From Corynebacterium propinquum DSM 44285 (lineage in GTDB: Bacteria; Actinomycetota; Actinomycetes; Mycobacteriales; Mycobacteriaceae): DNA of 64,000 nucleotides. The translations under genes were made by a program, and so were the position numbers. Location of the stretch: assembly GCF_000375525.1 (NCBI RefSeq), contig NZ_AQXC01000004.1, positions 124,001 to 188,000 of the forward strand, in the 5' to 3' direction. The notes below the pieces were generated by a model. That model had not been told where the DNA came from. It saw nothing but the letters and a program-made list of their open reading frames with translations, and ran no database searches. Numbering within the stretch: position 1 is the first letter of the stretch; each line of letters begins with the position of its first letter. This document shows, piece after piece, positions 35,035 to 44,926 of the stretch.

Positions 35035-35104
35035 CACAATTTCACAGGCACAATTTCGCACTCACAATCTCATATCCACAACTTTGTATTCACAACATTG
35101 CCGT
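35035..35104 (+). repeat. 5 x 14 bp tandem array upstream of the exoribonuclease gene
   Basis: Five units, each beginning CACAA, run from 35035 to 35104 without gaps: CACAATTTCACAGG, CACAATTTCGCACT, CACAATCTCATATC, CACAACTTTGTATT, CACAACATTGCCGT. Neighbouring identities are 11, 9, 9 and 10 of 14. Identity falls gradually along the array, as in an old expansion. It ends 26 bp before the start codon at 35131. Confidence 0.85.
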
Positions 35105-35130
35105 CGATTTAGGAAGACATTGGGCTTAAC

Positions 35131-37067
<1,937 letters not shown>

Positions 37068-37147
37068 TCCGCGGCACACGGCAGTTACTGCTCACCGGTA
37101 GTAGGCAACTCTAGCGGGCGCTGTACCGCTGCGAACACCAATTTCTG

Positions 37148-38551
37148 CTAGAGCCAGAGCTGCGGCATATAGCCGTAACCGCCTGAACCGAACCACCAGC
37201 TGGCAACGGCGACAGCGCCGGTTGCCACGGCCATTCCCAGAACCACCAGCAACAGCTTCACTGTGGAGCGGTTGCTGAGTGGTTTTTCTTTTGGCGCTGG
37301 GCTTGCTGCTGCCGGTGGAGCCGGAGGCTGCGGTTTGTCTGCAAAGGGGCCTTCTAGCCGTGTTTCGTTGTGCGCCCGCGGTGGTACTGGCGCAACCGGT
37401 GGCGCGGCTGGGCTTACCGGGCCACCGAAACCTGCGGGCATCGCAGCTGGCGGAGTGGGTCTTCCTGGGGTATCGGCGACGGTGCCGTCGGCAAGCGTTT
37501 CCCGCGGTTGCGCGTTGTCGCTGGAGGCACTGTCGTTGGGGACGCCGTTTGGGGCTCGGCTAGCGGAGCTGTTTGGGATAATGCCAGCGGGTTTATCCTC
37601 GTCGTCGGCGAGAGGCAAGTGTGCCGTTGCTTCCGGCAGGGGAGATTCCGCAAATGGTGTGTGCACTGCGGCTCGGTGTGCCGCCGCGTTTTCGGGTACT
37701 GGCACGGCAACATGGGGAAGTTGCAGCTCACTGGCGACGTCGTCAAGCGCATCCAAAAATTCTCGGGCATCCCGGAAACGCTCATCCGGGTTGCGGGTGG
37801 TTGCAGAAGCCACCAAGGCGTCGAAGAGCGGTGGCACGCCGTCGATCAAATCTGAGGGGGCTGGCACATCATTGTGCAGCCGGGCGAGTGCGCGCCCCAG
37901 GGAAGTCTCACCAACGAATGGCACCTGGCCGGTCAGCAGCTCAAACAGCACGATCCCCGCGGAATAGACGTCGGTCGCGGGCGTGATGCGGCCACCGTCG
38001 ACCTGCTCCGGCGAAATATACGAGACCGTGCCGACGATCTGATTCGAGGTTTTTTGCGTGTTGTTCATCGCTCGCACCAAGCCGAAATCGGCAAGTTTAA
38101 TGCCACCATCGGCGTCGATCAGTACGTTGTGTGGCTTGATATCGCGGTGCACTAAGCGTTTCGCGTGGGCGACAGAAAGCCCCTGTAACACGGATCGCAG
38201 CATCACGGTGGCGGTGGCGGGATCCAGCGGCCCGGTTTCTGCGAGTAACTCGCCGAGGGTGCCGCCGGTGATCAGCTCGGTGATGAGATAGACGTGTTCG
38301 CCGGCGGACGAGAAATCGTATACGCCCAGGATATTGGGGTGGCGCAGTTGTGCCATCGCGCGTGCTTCCCGGGTAAAACGGTCGCGTGAGATGGGGTCAT
38401 CCAGGTAGTCGCCGTCCATCACTTTCGCGGCTACTGCGCGCCCCAGGCGAAGGTCGAGGCAGCGGTATACCGTGGACATGCCGCCGCGTGCGATTGCTCG
38501 ATCTATGCGGTAGCGATCTTCCAGCACCTCGCCTTGTTCCAGCCTTGTCAT
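37148..38551 (-). CDS. pknL: Serine/threonine protein kinase PknL, 467 aa
   Basis: Hanks-type kinase: glycine loop RAIARGGMSTVY, Lys in VAAKVMDG, HRDIKPHNVL catalytic loop, DFG, and SPEQ for the APE motif (residues 1-270). A Pro/Ala/Ser-rich juxtamembrane region (about 290-425) leads to one C-terminal transmembrane helix (LLLVVLGMAVATGAVAVASWW) and a 15-residue exterior tail with no PASTA domains. ATG 38551 is preceded by GGAG and by CATACT 7 nt upstream. Divergent from the gene for the Rv2175c-like protein, its known substrate in M. tuberculosis. Confidence 0.94.
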   Translation of the reverse strand: MTRLEQGEVLEDRYRIDRAIARGGMSTVYRCLDLRLGRAVAAKVMDGDYLDDPISRDRFTREARAMAQLRHPNILGVYDFSSAGEHVYLITELITGGTLGELLAETGPLDPATATVMLRSVLQGLSVAHAKRLVHRDIKPHNVLIDADGGIKLADFGLVRAMNNTQKTSNQIVGTVSYISPEQVDGGRITPATDVYSAGIVLFELLTGQVPFVGETSLGRALARLHNDVPAPSDLIDGVPPLFDALVASATTRNPDERFRDAREFLDALDDVASELQLPHVAVPVPENAAAHRAAVHTPFAESPLPEATAHLPLADDEDKPAGIIPNSSASRAPNGVPNDSASSDNAQPRETLADGTVADTPGRPTPPAAMPAGFGGPVSPAAPPVAPVPPRAHNETRLEGPFADKPQPPAPPAAASPAPKEKPLSNRSTVKLLLVVLGMAVATGAVAVASWWFGSGGYGYMPQLWL

Positions 38552-38702
38552 GGTCTCCAGTATGACTGATAACCGGTGCGAAGTGTGTAGCAGGGCAGTG
38601 AGTTCCGCGGTCCGACTGGATAAGCGTTGCGGCTTCATACAGGTAGCAGAGTCCAGGTATCTGAGCATTGGTTGCTGAGCACCTGTGGTTGAGCGCTGGT
38701 AG

Positions 38703-38708
38703 TAGAGT
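38703..38708 (+). promoter_or_regulatory. -10 element of the Rv2175c-like gene
   Basis: TAGAGT, 6 nt before the GTG start at 38715. Leaderless start likely. Confidence 0.5.
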
Positions 38709-38714
38709 AGTGGC

Positions 38715-39098
38715 GTGTTGGATAACGAAAAACAATTGAGCGAAAAAACGCTAGCTACTTTGCTTGCCGACGAGACGCTGCTGACGCTTCCGGAGGTTGC
38801 CGACAAGCTCGGTCTGCGCATCACGCGGGTGCACGACTTGTTGTCGGCCAAGCGCATCATCGCTGTGGAACTTTCGGGCAAGCGCTATGTGCCTGCGGCA
38901 TTTTTCAATGACAAGGGTGCGATCAGCAAGCACGTTGCTGGCATAATCACTGTGCTCTCTGACGGTGGTTTCAGCAATGATGAGATTTTCGAGCATTTGT
39001 TTACCCCGGATGAGACTTTGCCGTCTCGCCCGATCGATGCGCTGCACGGGCATTTGGCGCGCGAAGTTATTCGCCGCGCGCAGGCACTGGCTCTGTAA
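38715..39098 (+). CDS. Rv2175c-like DNA-binding protein, 127 aa
   Basis: Small cytosolic winged helix-turn-helix protein. The HTH is in LLTLPEVADKLGLRITRVHDLLSAKRIIAVEL. In M. tuberculosis the orthologue binds DNA and loses binding when PknL phosphorylates an N-terminal Thr. Here Ser9, Thr12, Thr15 and Thr21 are candidate sites near the N-terminus. The divergent arrangement with pknL is conserved. Its 3' end overlaps mptA by 32 nt, tail to tail. Confidence 0.9.
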   Translation: MLDNEKQLSEKTLATLLADETLLTLPEVADKLGLRITRVHDLLSAKRIIAVELSGKRYVPAAFFNDKGAISKHVAGIITVLSDGGFSNDEIFEHLFTPDETLPSRPIDALHGHLAREVIRRAQALAL

Positions 39099-40623
39099 TC
39101 GTCTGCATTTTGTCCGGATCGTGCTGCACCGGCGCCGCTGGGTAACTGACCCGCGCACCAAGAGGGAACACCAGCACCGTCAGCGCCCAAGCCACCGCGC
39201 CGGTAACCACTACCCACACCAGGTTGTAGAATTGATGGTTGCCGCCAGCGGCGAAACCCAACCCGATAAACACCGAAGCGCCGGTTGCCAGCTTCCACAC
39301 CCACATCGGTGGGCGCGCGACTCCGACTAGCGAAATCAGTGAGGCGTAATACCAGGGCAATGTCACGGAGTTGGCCACAAAGGCAACCGAGTACGCGGCG
39401 ACGATGCCTTGGACGGTTGCGCGCTGGGTTTTCCGAAATACCAGCCACGCGATGACGAGCCCAGCCAGCATCAGCAGCGAGCCGACTGTGCGAGTTAATG
39501 CGAGCACCTGGTTGTACGTGAGCTCGATATCGGCTAAACCGAGCACCCCGCCGACGAGCACGTCGGTCACCAGGGTCGGCAGGGCCAGTGGGTTAACTAC
39601 CTTGGAGTTTCCGGTGATTTCAGTCAGCCAGCCCCACGATGACCCAGAAGCAACGGTCACGGCCGCGATCACGAGAACGGTTTCAGCCACGGCAACCACG
39701 CCGGTGACCAGTAGGCTGAGTAGCCGCCGCCACAGTGGGTCGTCTAGCGCGGTGTAGTGGCGCACCATCATCCACACCACGAATGGTAGGGCGATGCCCG
39801 CGGTAGCCTTGAGTGAGACCGCAACCGCGATCAGTGCGATGCCGAGCAGGAATTTTTTCCGCAGCGCCAGCAATAGCCCTAGGGAGACCAGTCCGACCAT
39901 CACGGATTCGTTGTGCATGCCACCGATCAGGTGCAGGATCATCACAGGGTTTGCCGCAGCCATCCATAATGCGAGTTCTGCATTGCCACCCACATGGCGG
40001 GCGATCCTGGGCACGGCGTAGACAATTCCGGCAAAGCCCAGGATAGAGAGCAATTTATAAACTATAATTCCGGCTGTGACATTGTCGCCGACGATGCTGG
40101 TGATTATCTCACCGGTCCACAAATGTAGCGGCCCATACGGGGTGGTGGTGTTGCGCCAATCGTGGGAGACTTCCAGCAAATATGGTCCTGGATTAACCGC
40201 CGCACCGTCGTTGTAGGGGTCGAAGCCGTCGCGCAGCATCGCGCCTTGCATCAGATACGAATAGACATCACGGGAGGCCAAGGGACCTGCTAATAACAGT
40301 GGGGCCACCCACACCGCAATATGCTTGCCGACGGAGGCGGTAGCCGGCTGTGTCGCCTTAGTGTCTTGCTCACCGCACGACGGCTTGCCGACGATGTGGC
40401 GTCCGAGCAATGCCCACGCGAAAACCAGCAAGAAGAGTGCTATCCAGTAGACCACGCTGGCGAGCCCACGCGCGTGGCCGAAGGTAAGAAAGCTCCATCC
40501 GAGTTCGTGGAGGATACCGCCCCGGTTGCGCACGGCTCCCGCACCAAATGACGAGGCCGTGAGCAATACGGTCGCTGCTAGCCCGAGCCATAGTGGGCGC
40601 GGAATGGGTAGTCGAACAGTCAT
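39067..40623 (-). CDS. mptA: Alpha-1,6-mannopyranosyltransferase, 518 aa
   Basis: GT-C membrane glycosyltransferase that lengthens the alpha-1,6-mannan core of lipomannan and lipoarabinomannan. About 12 helices are seen. The first large loop carries the acidic SRDVYSY and FDPYNDGAA signatures, then TTTPYGPLHLW, typical of MptA/MptB. The gene shares its first base with the last base of idsA, so translation is coupled. Polyprenyl-phosphate-mannose is the donor, which fits the neighbour idsA. Confidence 0.9.
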   Translation of the reverse strand: MTVRLPIPRPLWLGLAATVLLTASSFGAGAVRNRGGILHELGWSFLTFGHARGLASVVYWIALFLLVFAWALLGRHIVGKPSCGEQDTKATQPATASVGKHIAVWVAPLLLAGPLASRDVYSYLMQGAMLRDGFDPYNDGAAVNPGPYLLEVSHDWRNTTTPYGPLHLWTGEIITSIVGDNVTAGIIVYKLLSILGFAGIVYAVPRIARHVGGNAELALWMAAANPVMILHLIGGMHNESVMVGLVSLGLLLALRKKFLLGIALIAVAVSLKATAGIALPFVVWMMVRHYTALDDPLWRRLLSLLVTGVVAVAETVLVIAAVTVASGSSWGWLTEITGNSKVVNPLALPTLVTDVLVGGVLGLADIELTYNQVLALTRTVGSLLMLAGLVIAWLVFRKTQRATVQGIVAAYSVAFVANSVTLPWYYASLISLVGVARPPMWVWKLATGASVFIGLGFAAGGNHQFYNLVWVVVTGAVAWALTVLVFPLGARVSYPAAPVQHDPDKMQTITEPVPARGE

Positions 40624-41750
40624 CAGCTGTGACGCCTCGTGGCTTTGATTGCGAGTGATTCCAAATTGGCGCGCACGTCGTCGCGCAGGCTGACCGCGCG
40701 CAGCTGCGCCAAACCGGATTCACGCAGCTGGTCGATGTCGCGCTCGATTTCATCGACGGCACCAGAAGCAGTGATGATTTCCCGCATGCGGTTGATGTCT
40801 GCCGGATCGGACGTGGTGCCCAACAGGCGTCGGAGATCAGCTGCGGCGTGTGGGTCACGTTCGTCGGCCCGCGACAACGTCAGTGCGATCAGTTCTGTTC
40901 GCTTGCCTTCGCGTAAATCATCCCCAGCAGGTTTGCCGGTCACCTCGGGGTCCCCAAATACACCCAGTAGGTCGTCGCGAAGCTGGAAGGCAATCCCAAT
41001 ATCCCGGCCATAGCCGCGGAAAGCAGTGATGAGTTCCTCGGATCCGCCGCCGATTGCCGCGCCCAAGTGCAAGGGGCGTTCAATCGTGTACGCGGCGGTT
41101 TTGAAGCGATTAACATTGGCGGCCAGCGTGCGGGATTCGTCGGCATGAGCTTCGATGGAAATATCAAGCATTTGGCCCCCAATGACTTCTTGCCGCATAT
41201 GATGCCAAGGTTGCTGCGCGCGAAGTAGTGCCTGTGGGGAAATTCCGGATTCGCGGAACATGTCATCGGCCCAGGCCAGTGCCATATCTCCCAGCAAAAT
41301 CGCCACTGAGGTACCAAAATGCCCGGCATCACCGAGCAGGCCTTGTGCGTCGTGTGTATCAGCGACCTGCCGGTGCACAGCTGGTTTGCCGCGCCGGGTT
41401 TCGGAGGCATCGAGAATATCGTCGTGGATAAGCGCACAGGCCTGGATGAGTTCGAGGGAGGCCGCGGCGCGGATCACAGCATCGTGGTCTTCGCCTGCGC
41501 CGGAGCTTGCGGTTAATCCTGTCGCCTGGGCGCCGCAGAAACCCGCCCAGAGATACAGCGGGCGGATGCGTTTTCCGCCGTCCAGCACGAAGCGTTCTAG
41601 ATAGTCGATCGCCTGTGTTACCGGTGCCCCGATGTGGCTGAGCTCGCGGCGTCGCGAAGCAAAAAAGTCTTCGAGTGCGCCGTGCGCGGCGTCGGGAAGT
41701 TGCTCGAGTGCTAAGAATGGCTCGTTCTGATCACGCAATTCGAATGCCAC
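40623..41750 (-). CDS. idsA: Polyprenyl (geranylgeranyl) diphosphate synthase, 375 aa
   Basis: trans-Prenyltransferase making C20-type diphosphates for menaquinone, carotenoid and decaprenyl-phosphate routes. GGKRIRP, the first Asp-rich motif HDDILD(AS), and the second motif FQLRDDLLGVFGD with GKPAGDDLREGKRT are intact. AAGGA lies 8 nt before the GTG. metF, which adjoins idsA in C. glutamicum as I recall it, is missing here. Confidence 0.93.
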   Translation of the reverse strand: MAFELRDQNEPFLALEQLPDAAHGALEDFFASRRRELSHIGAPVTQAIDYLERFVLDGGKRIRPLYLWAGFCGAQATGLTASSGAGEDHDAVIRAAASLELIQACALIHDDILDASETRRGKPAVHRQVADTHDAQGLLGDAGHFGTSVAILLGDMALAWADDMFRESGISPQALLRAQQPWHHMRQEVIGGQMLDISIEAHADESRTLAANVNRFKTAAYTIERPLHLGAAIGGGSEELITAFRGYGRDIGIAFQLRDDLLGVFGDPEVTGKPAGDDLREGKRTELIALTLSRADERDPHAAADLRRLLGTTSDPADINRMREIITASGAVDEIERDIDQLRESGLAQLRAVSLRDDVRANLESLAIKATRRHS

Positions 41751-41853
41751 GGAAAAATCCTTGCGGGGTGGTCGGTGCCAGGGCGTCAGCGTCGTTATCT
41801 GGTTTGACTTGGCTGAGCTTGGCTGGTTTTCAATGCTTTCAGTACCTGTGAGC

Positions 41854-42423
41854 CTACTGGTTGGACGTATCGGCTAAGGGGAGTGGGGCAGATAAGATCG
41901 CGTAGGCGCGGGGATCACCTGGATAGTGCACGTGGCGGACGATGTCACGAAAGCCGAGTGAGCGGTATAAGCCAAATGCCCGGTTGGATTCGTCTGCGAC
42001 TTCTGGTGTGGAAAGCAAAAGGTAATCGGCTGGCATATTCCAGGCCAGTCGACTTAAAAGGCGCTTGCCGACGCCATGGCCTTGCATTTGTGGCAGTACG
42101 TGCAATTCGGCGAGCTCGGCGTAACTGCTGAGTTGCGGGCGGTATTTGTTGGTGGTTCCAGCCTGTTCTAAAAACGTGCGCAGATGGTTGTCCCACCAGT
42201 AACCGCGGTAGCCCAAAAAGCCGTAGGCCACCCCAATGATCGTGTCGCCAACGACCGCAATGATGGCGCTAAACCCGGGGTGGAAGATGTCACGCCGCCA
42301 GGCTTTAATCCGGTTGCTTGCGACGTGTGGCGAATACTCCATTGCGGCAAGGTAAATGCTGACTAATTCGGGTGCTAGCAGGGAAAATTCCTGTGGCGAT
42401 AGGCGGCGGTATTCGATCTTCAT
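41854..42423 (-). CDS. GNAT family N-acetyltransferase, 189 aa
   Basis: Cytosolic acetyl-CoA-dependent transferase. The acetyl-CoA loop is LAELHVLPQMQGHGVGKRLLSRL (Q/RxxGxG/A present as QGHGVG), preceded by strand AIIAVVGDTIIGVAYGFLGY. The C-terminal NRAFGLYRSLGFRDI strand-helix is also typical. The substrate is unknown. ATG 42423 (MKIEYRRLSPQEF) is used; the longer frame upstream has no family similarity. Confidence 0.88.
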   Translation of the reverse strand: MKIEYRRLSPQEFSLLAPELVSIYLAAMEYSPHVASNRIKAWRRDIFHPGFSAIIAVVGDTIIGVAYGFLGYRGYWWDNHLRTFLEQAGTTNKYRPQLSSYAELAELHVLPQMQGHGVGKRLLSRLAWNMPADYLLLSTPEVADESNRAFGLYRSLGFRDIVRHVHYPGDPRAYAILSAPLPLADTSNQ

Positions 42424-42504
42424 GGGGTTGGCGATATTCTTTCGAACAGATTTGCGTATCCGGCAGGGTGGGTGTGAGCGGCCGGGCATAGTCTCAATTT
42501 CACA

Positions 42505-42545
42505 CGATGTAGCAGCGACACGATATAGCAACGACGTAGCAGCGA
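42505..42545 (+). repeat. Three degenerate 14-mers before the HEPN-like gene
   Basis: CGATGTAGCAGCGA (42505-42518), CGATATAGCAACGA (42521-42534) and CGACGTAGCAGCGA (42532-42545) lie 24-64 bp upstream of the ATG at 42569. They could be operator copies or an eroded tandem repeat. Confidence 0.55.
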
Positions 42546-42568
42546 AATATAGAGCGAGGTTGAACACT

Positions 42569-43093
42569 ATGCCACAAGTTATTTCTGCAACCACTAAATT
42601 TAACCACACTGCCAGCTTGCGCCGGGGTGGAATGCAGCCACGTACGCGCCGTTCTGGAGCCACTATTTCTCGTGCTGGGGCAGGCAGTGCTCGAGTGGAC
42701 TCTGCAGCGCTAACCCGGCACCGCAAGCTGGTAGCAAGCGCGGAAATGCTGATGGGTAAGGCGCGTGCCTACCTCCGCGATGGTGATGCTAGCCAGGCAC
42801 TGGAATTCGCTTACTGGGCTGGCCTCCGTTTGGCTGGTGCGCGGGTTGCAGTTTCTCCGGTGGGGAAACGCCGTCGGAAGCCGACAAGCGCATGGGAGCA
42901 GCTAGCGCTGGTTGATGCCGCAGGGAAGCAGTGGGTCCACCGGTTTCAGCCGTATTCCAGGGTGTGCCGGGATATTGGGCTTGGCCTGGGCGCAGAAATC
43001 TCGGAGCTGCAGGTGATGTCATTATTGAAATTAGTGGATGAATTTCTCGTTGAGGTTGCTGCGCAGACGCTGGTGGAACGTACTGCGGCTTAA
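42569..43093 (+). CDS. SAV_6107-like HEPN domain protein, 174 aa
   Basis: Small helical protein of the actinobacterial SAV_6107-like HEPN group, found upstream of the mra cluster. Residues 1-50 are basic and disordered. The core (RHRKLVASAEMLMGKARAYLRDGDASQALEFAYWAGLRLAGARVA) has the HEPN helix pattern; some HEPN proteins are RNases, but activity here is unproven. ATG 42569 follows GCGAGG. Confidence 0.78.
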   Translation: MPQVISATTKFNHTASLRRGGMQPRTRRSGATISRAGAGSARVDSAALTRHRKLVASAEMLMGKARAYLRDGDASQALEFAYWAGLRLAGARVAVSPVGKRRRKPTSAWEQLALVDAAGKQWVHRFQPYSRVCRDIGLGLGAEISELQVMSLLKLVDEFLVEVAAQTLVERTAA

Positions 43094-43274
43094 TATGGCG
43101 CCAACTGTGATGCTCGGCGCGATCTGGTGTGATGAGGTCTCGCAAAAAGTAGAAATTACGGGAACAATAGCGATAGTCTGGGCGTTAACTAGAGAGAAAA
43201 GCTAGTGAGAAGTGTCCATGCGCGCCGACGGCAAGCCGTATGGGATGCCTATTGCCCCACCAGGAGGAACCACC

Positions 43275-43733
43275 GTGTCGCTGTCTGAGCAAGAGCAGCA
43301 AGCACTCCGTGAGATTGAGGAGTCGCTGCTTGCTGAGGACCCCAAGTTTGGCTCTTCAGTTTCCGAAGATGATTCGCCCTTCACTGGTTTTGGTGAGGGC
43401 GGGGGACTCACACTCCGTGGCGTCGCGCTAGCAGTAGTCGGTCTGGTTGCTGTCATCGGTGGCGCCGCCGCCGCGCAGTTTAGCCTTTGGTATATCGCCA
43501 TTAGCATCGTCGGGTTTTTGGTGATGTTCGGTGCTGGTGTATGGATGTTGCGTGGTAATGGGAACTCCAACAGTCAGCTTTCCGCGGCTTCGCTGTCGAA
43601 TTCTTCCTCGGGCTCTTCGCGCGGGAAGTCGAAGGCTGCTAAATCTGTGCGCAATAACAACGCCGCTAATGGTAAGCGCACTTTGGGCGACAAAATGGAG
43701 GAGCGCTTCCGCTCTCGCTTTGACGAGAATTAA
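43275..43733 (+). CDS. DUF3040 family membrane protein, 152 aa
   Basis: The N-terminus LSEQEQQALREIEESLLAEDPKF is the DUF3040 signature. Two transmembrane helices follow (residues about 46-66 and 71-89), then a Ser/Asn/Lys-rich tail. Function is unknown; members often sit beside mraZ in actinobacteria. The start is GTG 43275, with AGGAGG 7 nt upstream. A terminator follows. Confidence 0.88.
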   Translation: MSLSEQEQQALREIEESLLAEDPKFGSSVSEDDSPFTGFGEGGGLTLRGVALAVVGLVAVIGGAAAAQFSLWYIAISIVGFLVMFGAGVWMLRGNGNSNSQLSAASLSNSSSGSSRGKSKAAKSVRNNNAANGKRTLGDKMEERFRSRFDEN

Positions 43734-43758
43734 GCGTTTTCTAGCGTTACGCGGGCTT

Positions 43759-43797
43759 AACCCCATGGTGATCTGCACGGTTATCGTGGGGTTTTCT
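43759..43797 (+). terminator. Intrinsic terminator after the DUF3040 gene
   Basis: AACCCCA (43759-43765) pairs with TGGGGTT (43787-43793) and is followed by TTCT. Confidence 0.65.
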
Positions 43798-43837
43798 CGT
43801 GCCTAACTGTTTTCGCTATGTGCTGCGGCCATGCCCC

Positions 43838-43910
43838 CCCACTTTGCCCCACCACGTGGGTGCTGCACCCATAATCTCCACTTTGCCCCACCATTCCCAC
43901 TTCGCCCCAC
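43838..43910 (-). promoter_or_regulatory. Distal cluster of six GTGGG boxes, inverted
   Basis: Complement boxes CCCAC or CCAC lie at 43838, 43848, 43877, 43887, 43896 and 43906. Box-to-box spacings within groups are 10, then 10, 9 and 10 bp, the same period as the boxes in the mra promoter. Orientation is opposite to that of the promoter boxes. Confidence 0.5.
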
Positions 43911-44179
43911 GGTGCTGGTCTGCTGGCTGCGTTGCTGGACCGGGCAGCAGTGACTCAGGCCGTAGCCGCAGCTAGAACCCCTGGCAGAGCCCTCAGAGTT
44001 AAATCCCTTAGGCTTGTTGTGTTCCGCGTTGCGGCTGCCTAAACCCCGAAACAATGGTGGTGTTTTAGCGGTGGTCCACAGCGCATCTGAGGAATTTTCC
44101 CCCACCCAATTTAATGCCAGCTACCTGCATGAATAGGCCCATACTGGCGGTGTTGCGCGTGTTGCCGACGTGTTTGGGG

Positions 44180-44210
44180 TTGATTGTGGGGCAAAGTGGG
44201 GTACAGTGGG
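44180..44210 (+). promoter_or_regulatory. mra promoter with MraZ operator
   Basis: TTGATT (44180-44185) and TACAGT (44202-44207), spaced 16 bp, form a promoter. GTGGG occurs at 44186, 44196 and 44206, exactly 10 bp apart, covering the spacer and -10. E. coli MraZ is known to bind TGGGN repeats separated by 5 nt in its own promoter. This arrangement fits autorepression by MraZ. Confidence 0.75.
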
Positions 44211-44347
44211 CTTAGCCGACACGACCAATCTTGTAAACGCGCAGATATGTCAGACATGGACGCGTGAATCTGTATGCACGAACAAGGAAGTGACGGTCAG
44301 AGAAAACCCGTGTACCGGAGGAGTTGAGTGACAGGAGGTTACCGAGA

Positions 44348-44782
44348 ATGTTTCTCGGCACATACACTCCCAAGCTCGACGACAAAGGGCGGCTGACACT
44401 ACCGGCGAAATTCCGAGACGAACTCGCCGGTGGGCTTATGGTAACGAAGGGGCAGGACCACTCTTTGGCGGTCTATCCCCGGGAAGAGTTCGCTGCTCGC
44501 GCACGCAAAGCGGCAACGGTCTCACGTACCAACCCGGAGGCACGCGCGTTCATTCGTAACTTGGCAGCAAGCGCGGATGAACAACGTCCGGACGGCAATG
44601 GTCGTATTACCTTGTCAGCGGCGCACCGCGAGTATGCAAACCTGTCCAAGGAATGCGTGGTCGTAGGTTCTGTGGATTTTCTCGAGATCTGGGATAAAGA
44701 GTCCTGGGCCGCATACCAAGAACAGACCGAAGCTGCGTATTCCGCAGCCGACGCTGACGAAGTGCTGGCTGGCCTTCTCTAA
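44348..44782 (+). CDS. mraZ: Transcriptional regulator MraZ, 144 aa
   Basis: DNA-binding protein with two SpoVT-AbrB-like repeats; it forms ring-shaped oligomers that bind direct repeats in the mra promoter. The first DXXXR motif is in [16 protein letters not shown], the second in [14 protein letters not shown] 44348 gives [15 protein letters not shown], with AGGAGG 10 nt upstream. First gene of the dcw cluster; its operator-like boxes lie in its own promoter. Confidence 0.96.
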   Translation: MFLGTYTPKLDDKGRLTLPAKFRDELAGGLMVTKGQDHSLAVYPREEFAARARKAATVSRTNPEARAFIRNLAASADEQRPDGNGRITLSAAHREYANLSKECVVVGSVDFLEIWDKESWAAYQEQTEAAYSAADADEVLAGLL

Positions 44783-44808
44783 GGCAGCGCACGGAGTGTG
44801 TATAAGGA

Positions 44809-44871
44809 CTCTGTTTGAGGCGGATGCCTCTGGTGTACTTCCCCGACATCAGAAACCTGCCTCGAACAGAG
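44809..44871 (+). promoter_or_regulatory. Alternative hairpins in the mraZ-rsmH spacer
   Basis: CTCTGTTTGAGGC (44809-44821) can pair along 13 bp (one G-U) with GCCTCGAACAGAG (44859-44871). The short hairpin GAGGC-GGAT-GCCTC (44817-44830) uses the same left-arm bases, so the two folds exclude each other. Further on, CCCC at 44883-44886 could pair with the GGGG of the rsmH ribosome binding site (44911-44914). Confidence 0.5.
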
Positions 44872-44926
44872 CCCTGTATGCACCCCATCATCACGACGTT
44901 TATCGCGCGAGGGGAGGACAGTCGCC

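Larger units (their letters stand above)
43734..44347 (+). other. DUF3040-mraZ intergenic region (614 bp)
   Basis: Contains, in order, a terminator (43759-43797), a cluster of inverted GTGGG boxes (43838-43910), a nested hairpin (TTAGGC 44008-44013 with GCCTAA 44037-44042, enclosing CCGC-GTT-GCGG), the mra promoter with three direct boxes (44180-44210), and a 130-nt leader to mraZ. No protein gene is seen. An RNase P RNA was considered and not found. Confidence 0.65.

Noticed and set aside
43800..44340. RNase P RNA or other known structured RNA upstream of mraZ
   Set aside because: No GAGGAAAGTCC-type core; the G-rich signals are explained by the GTGGG boxes.
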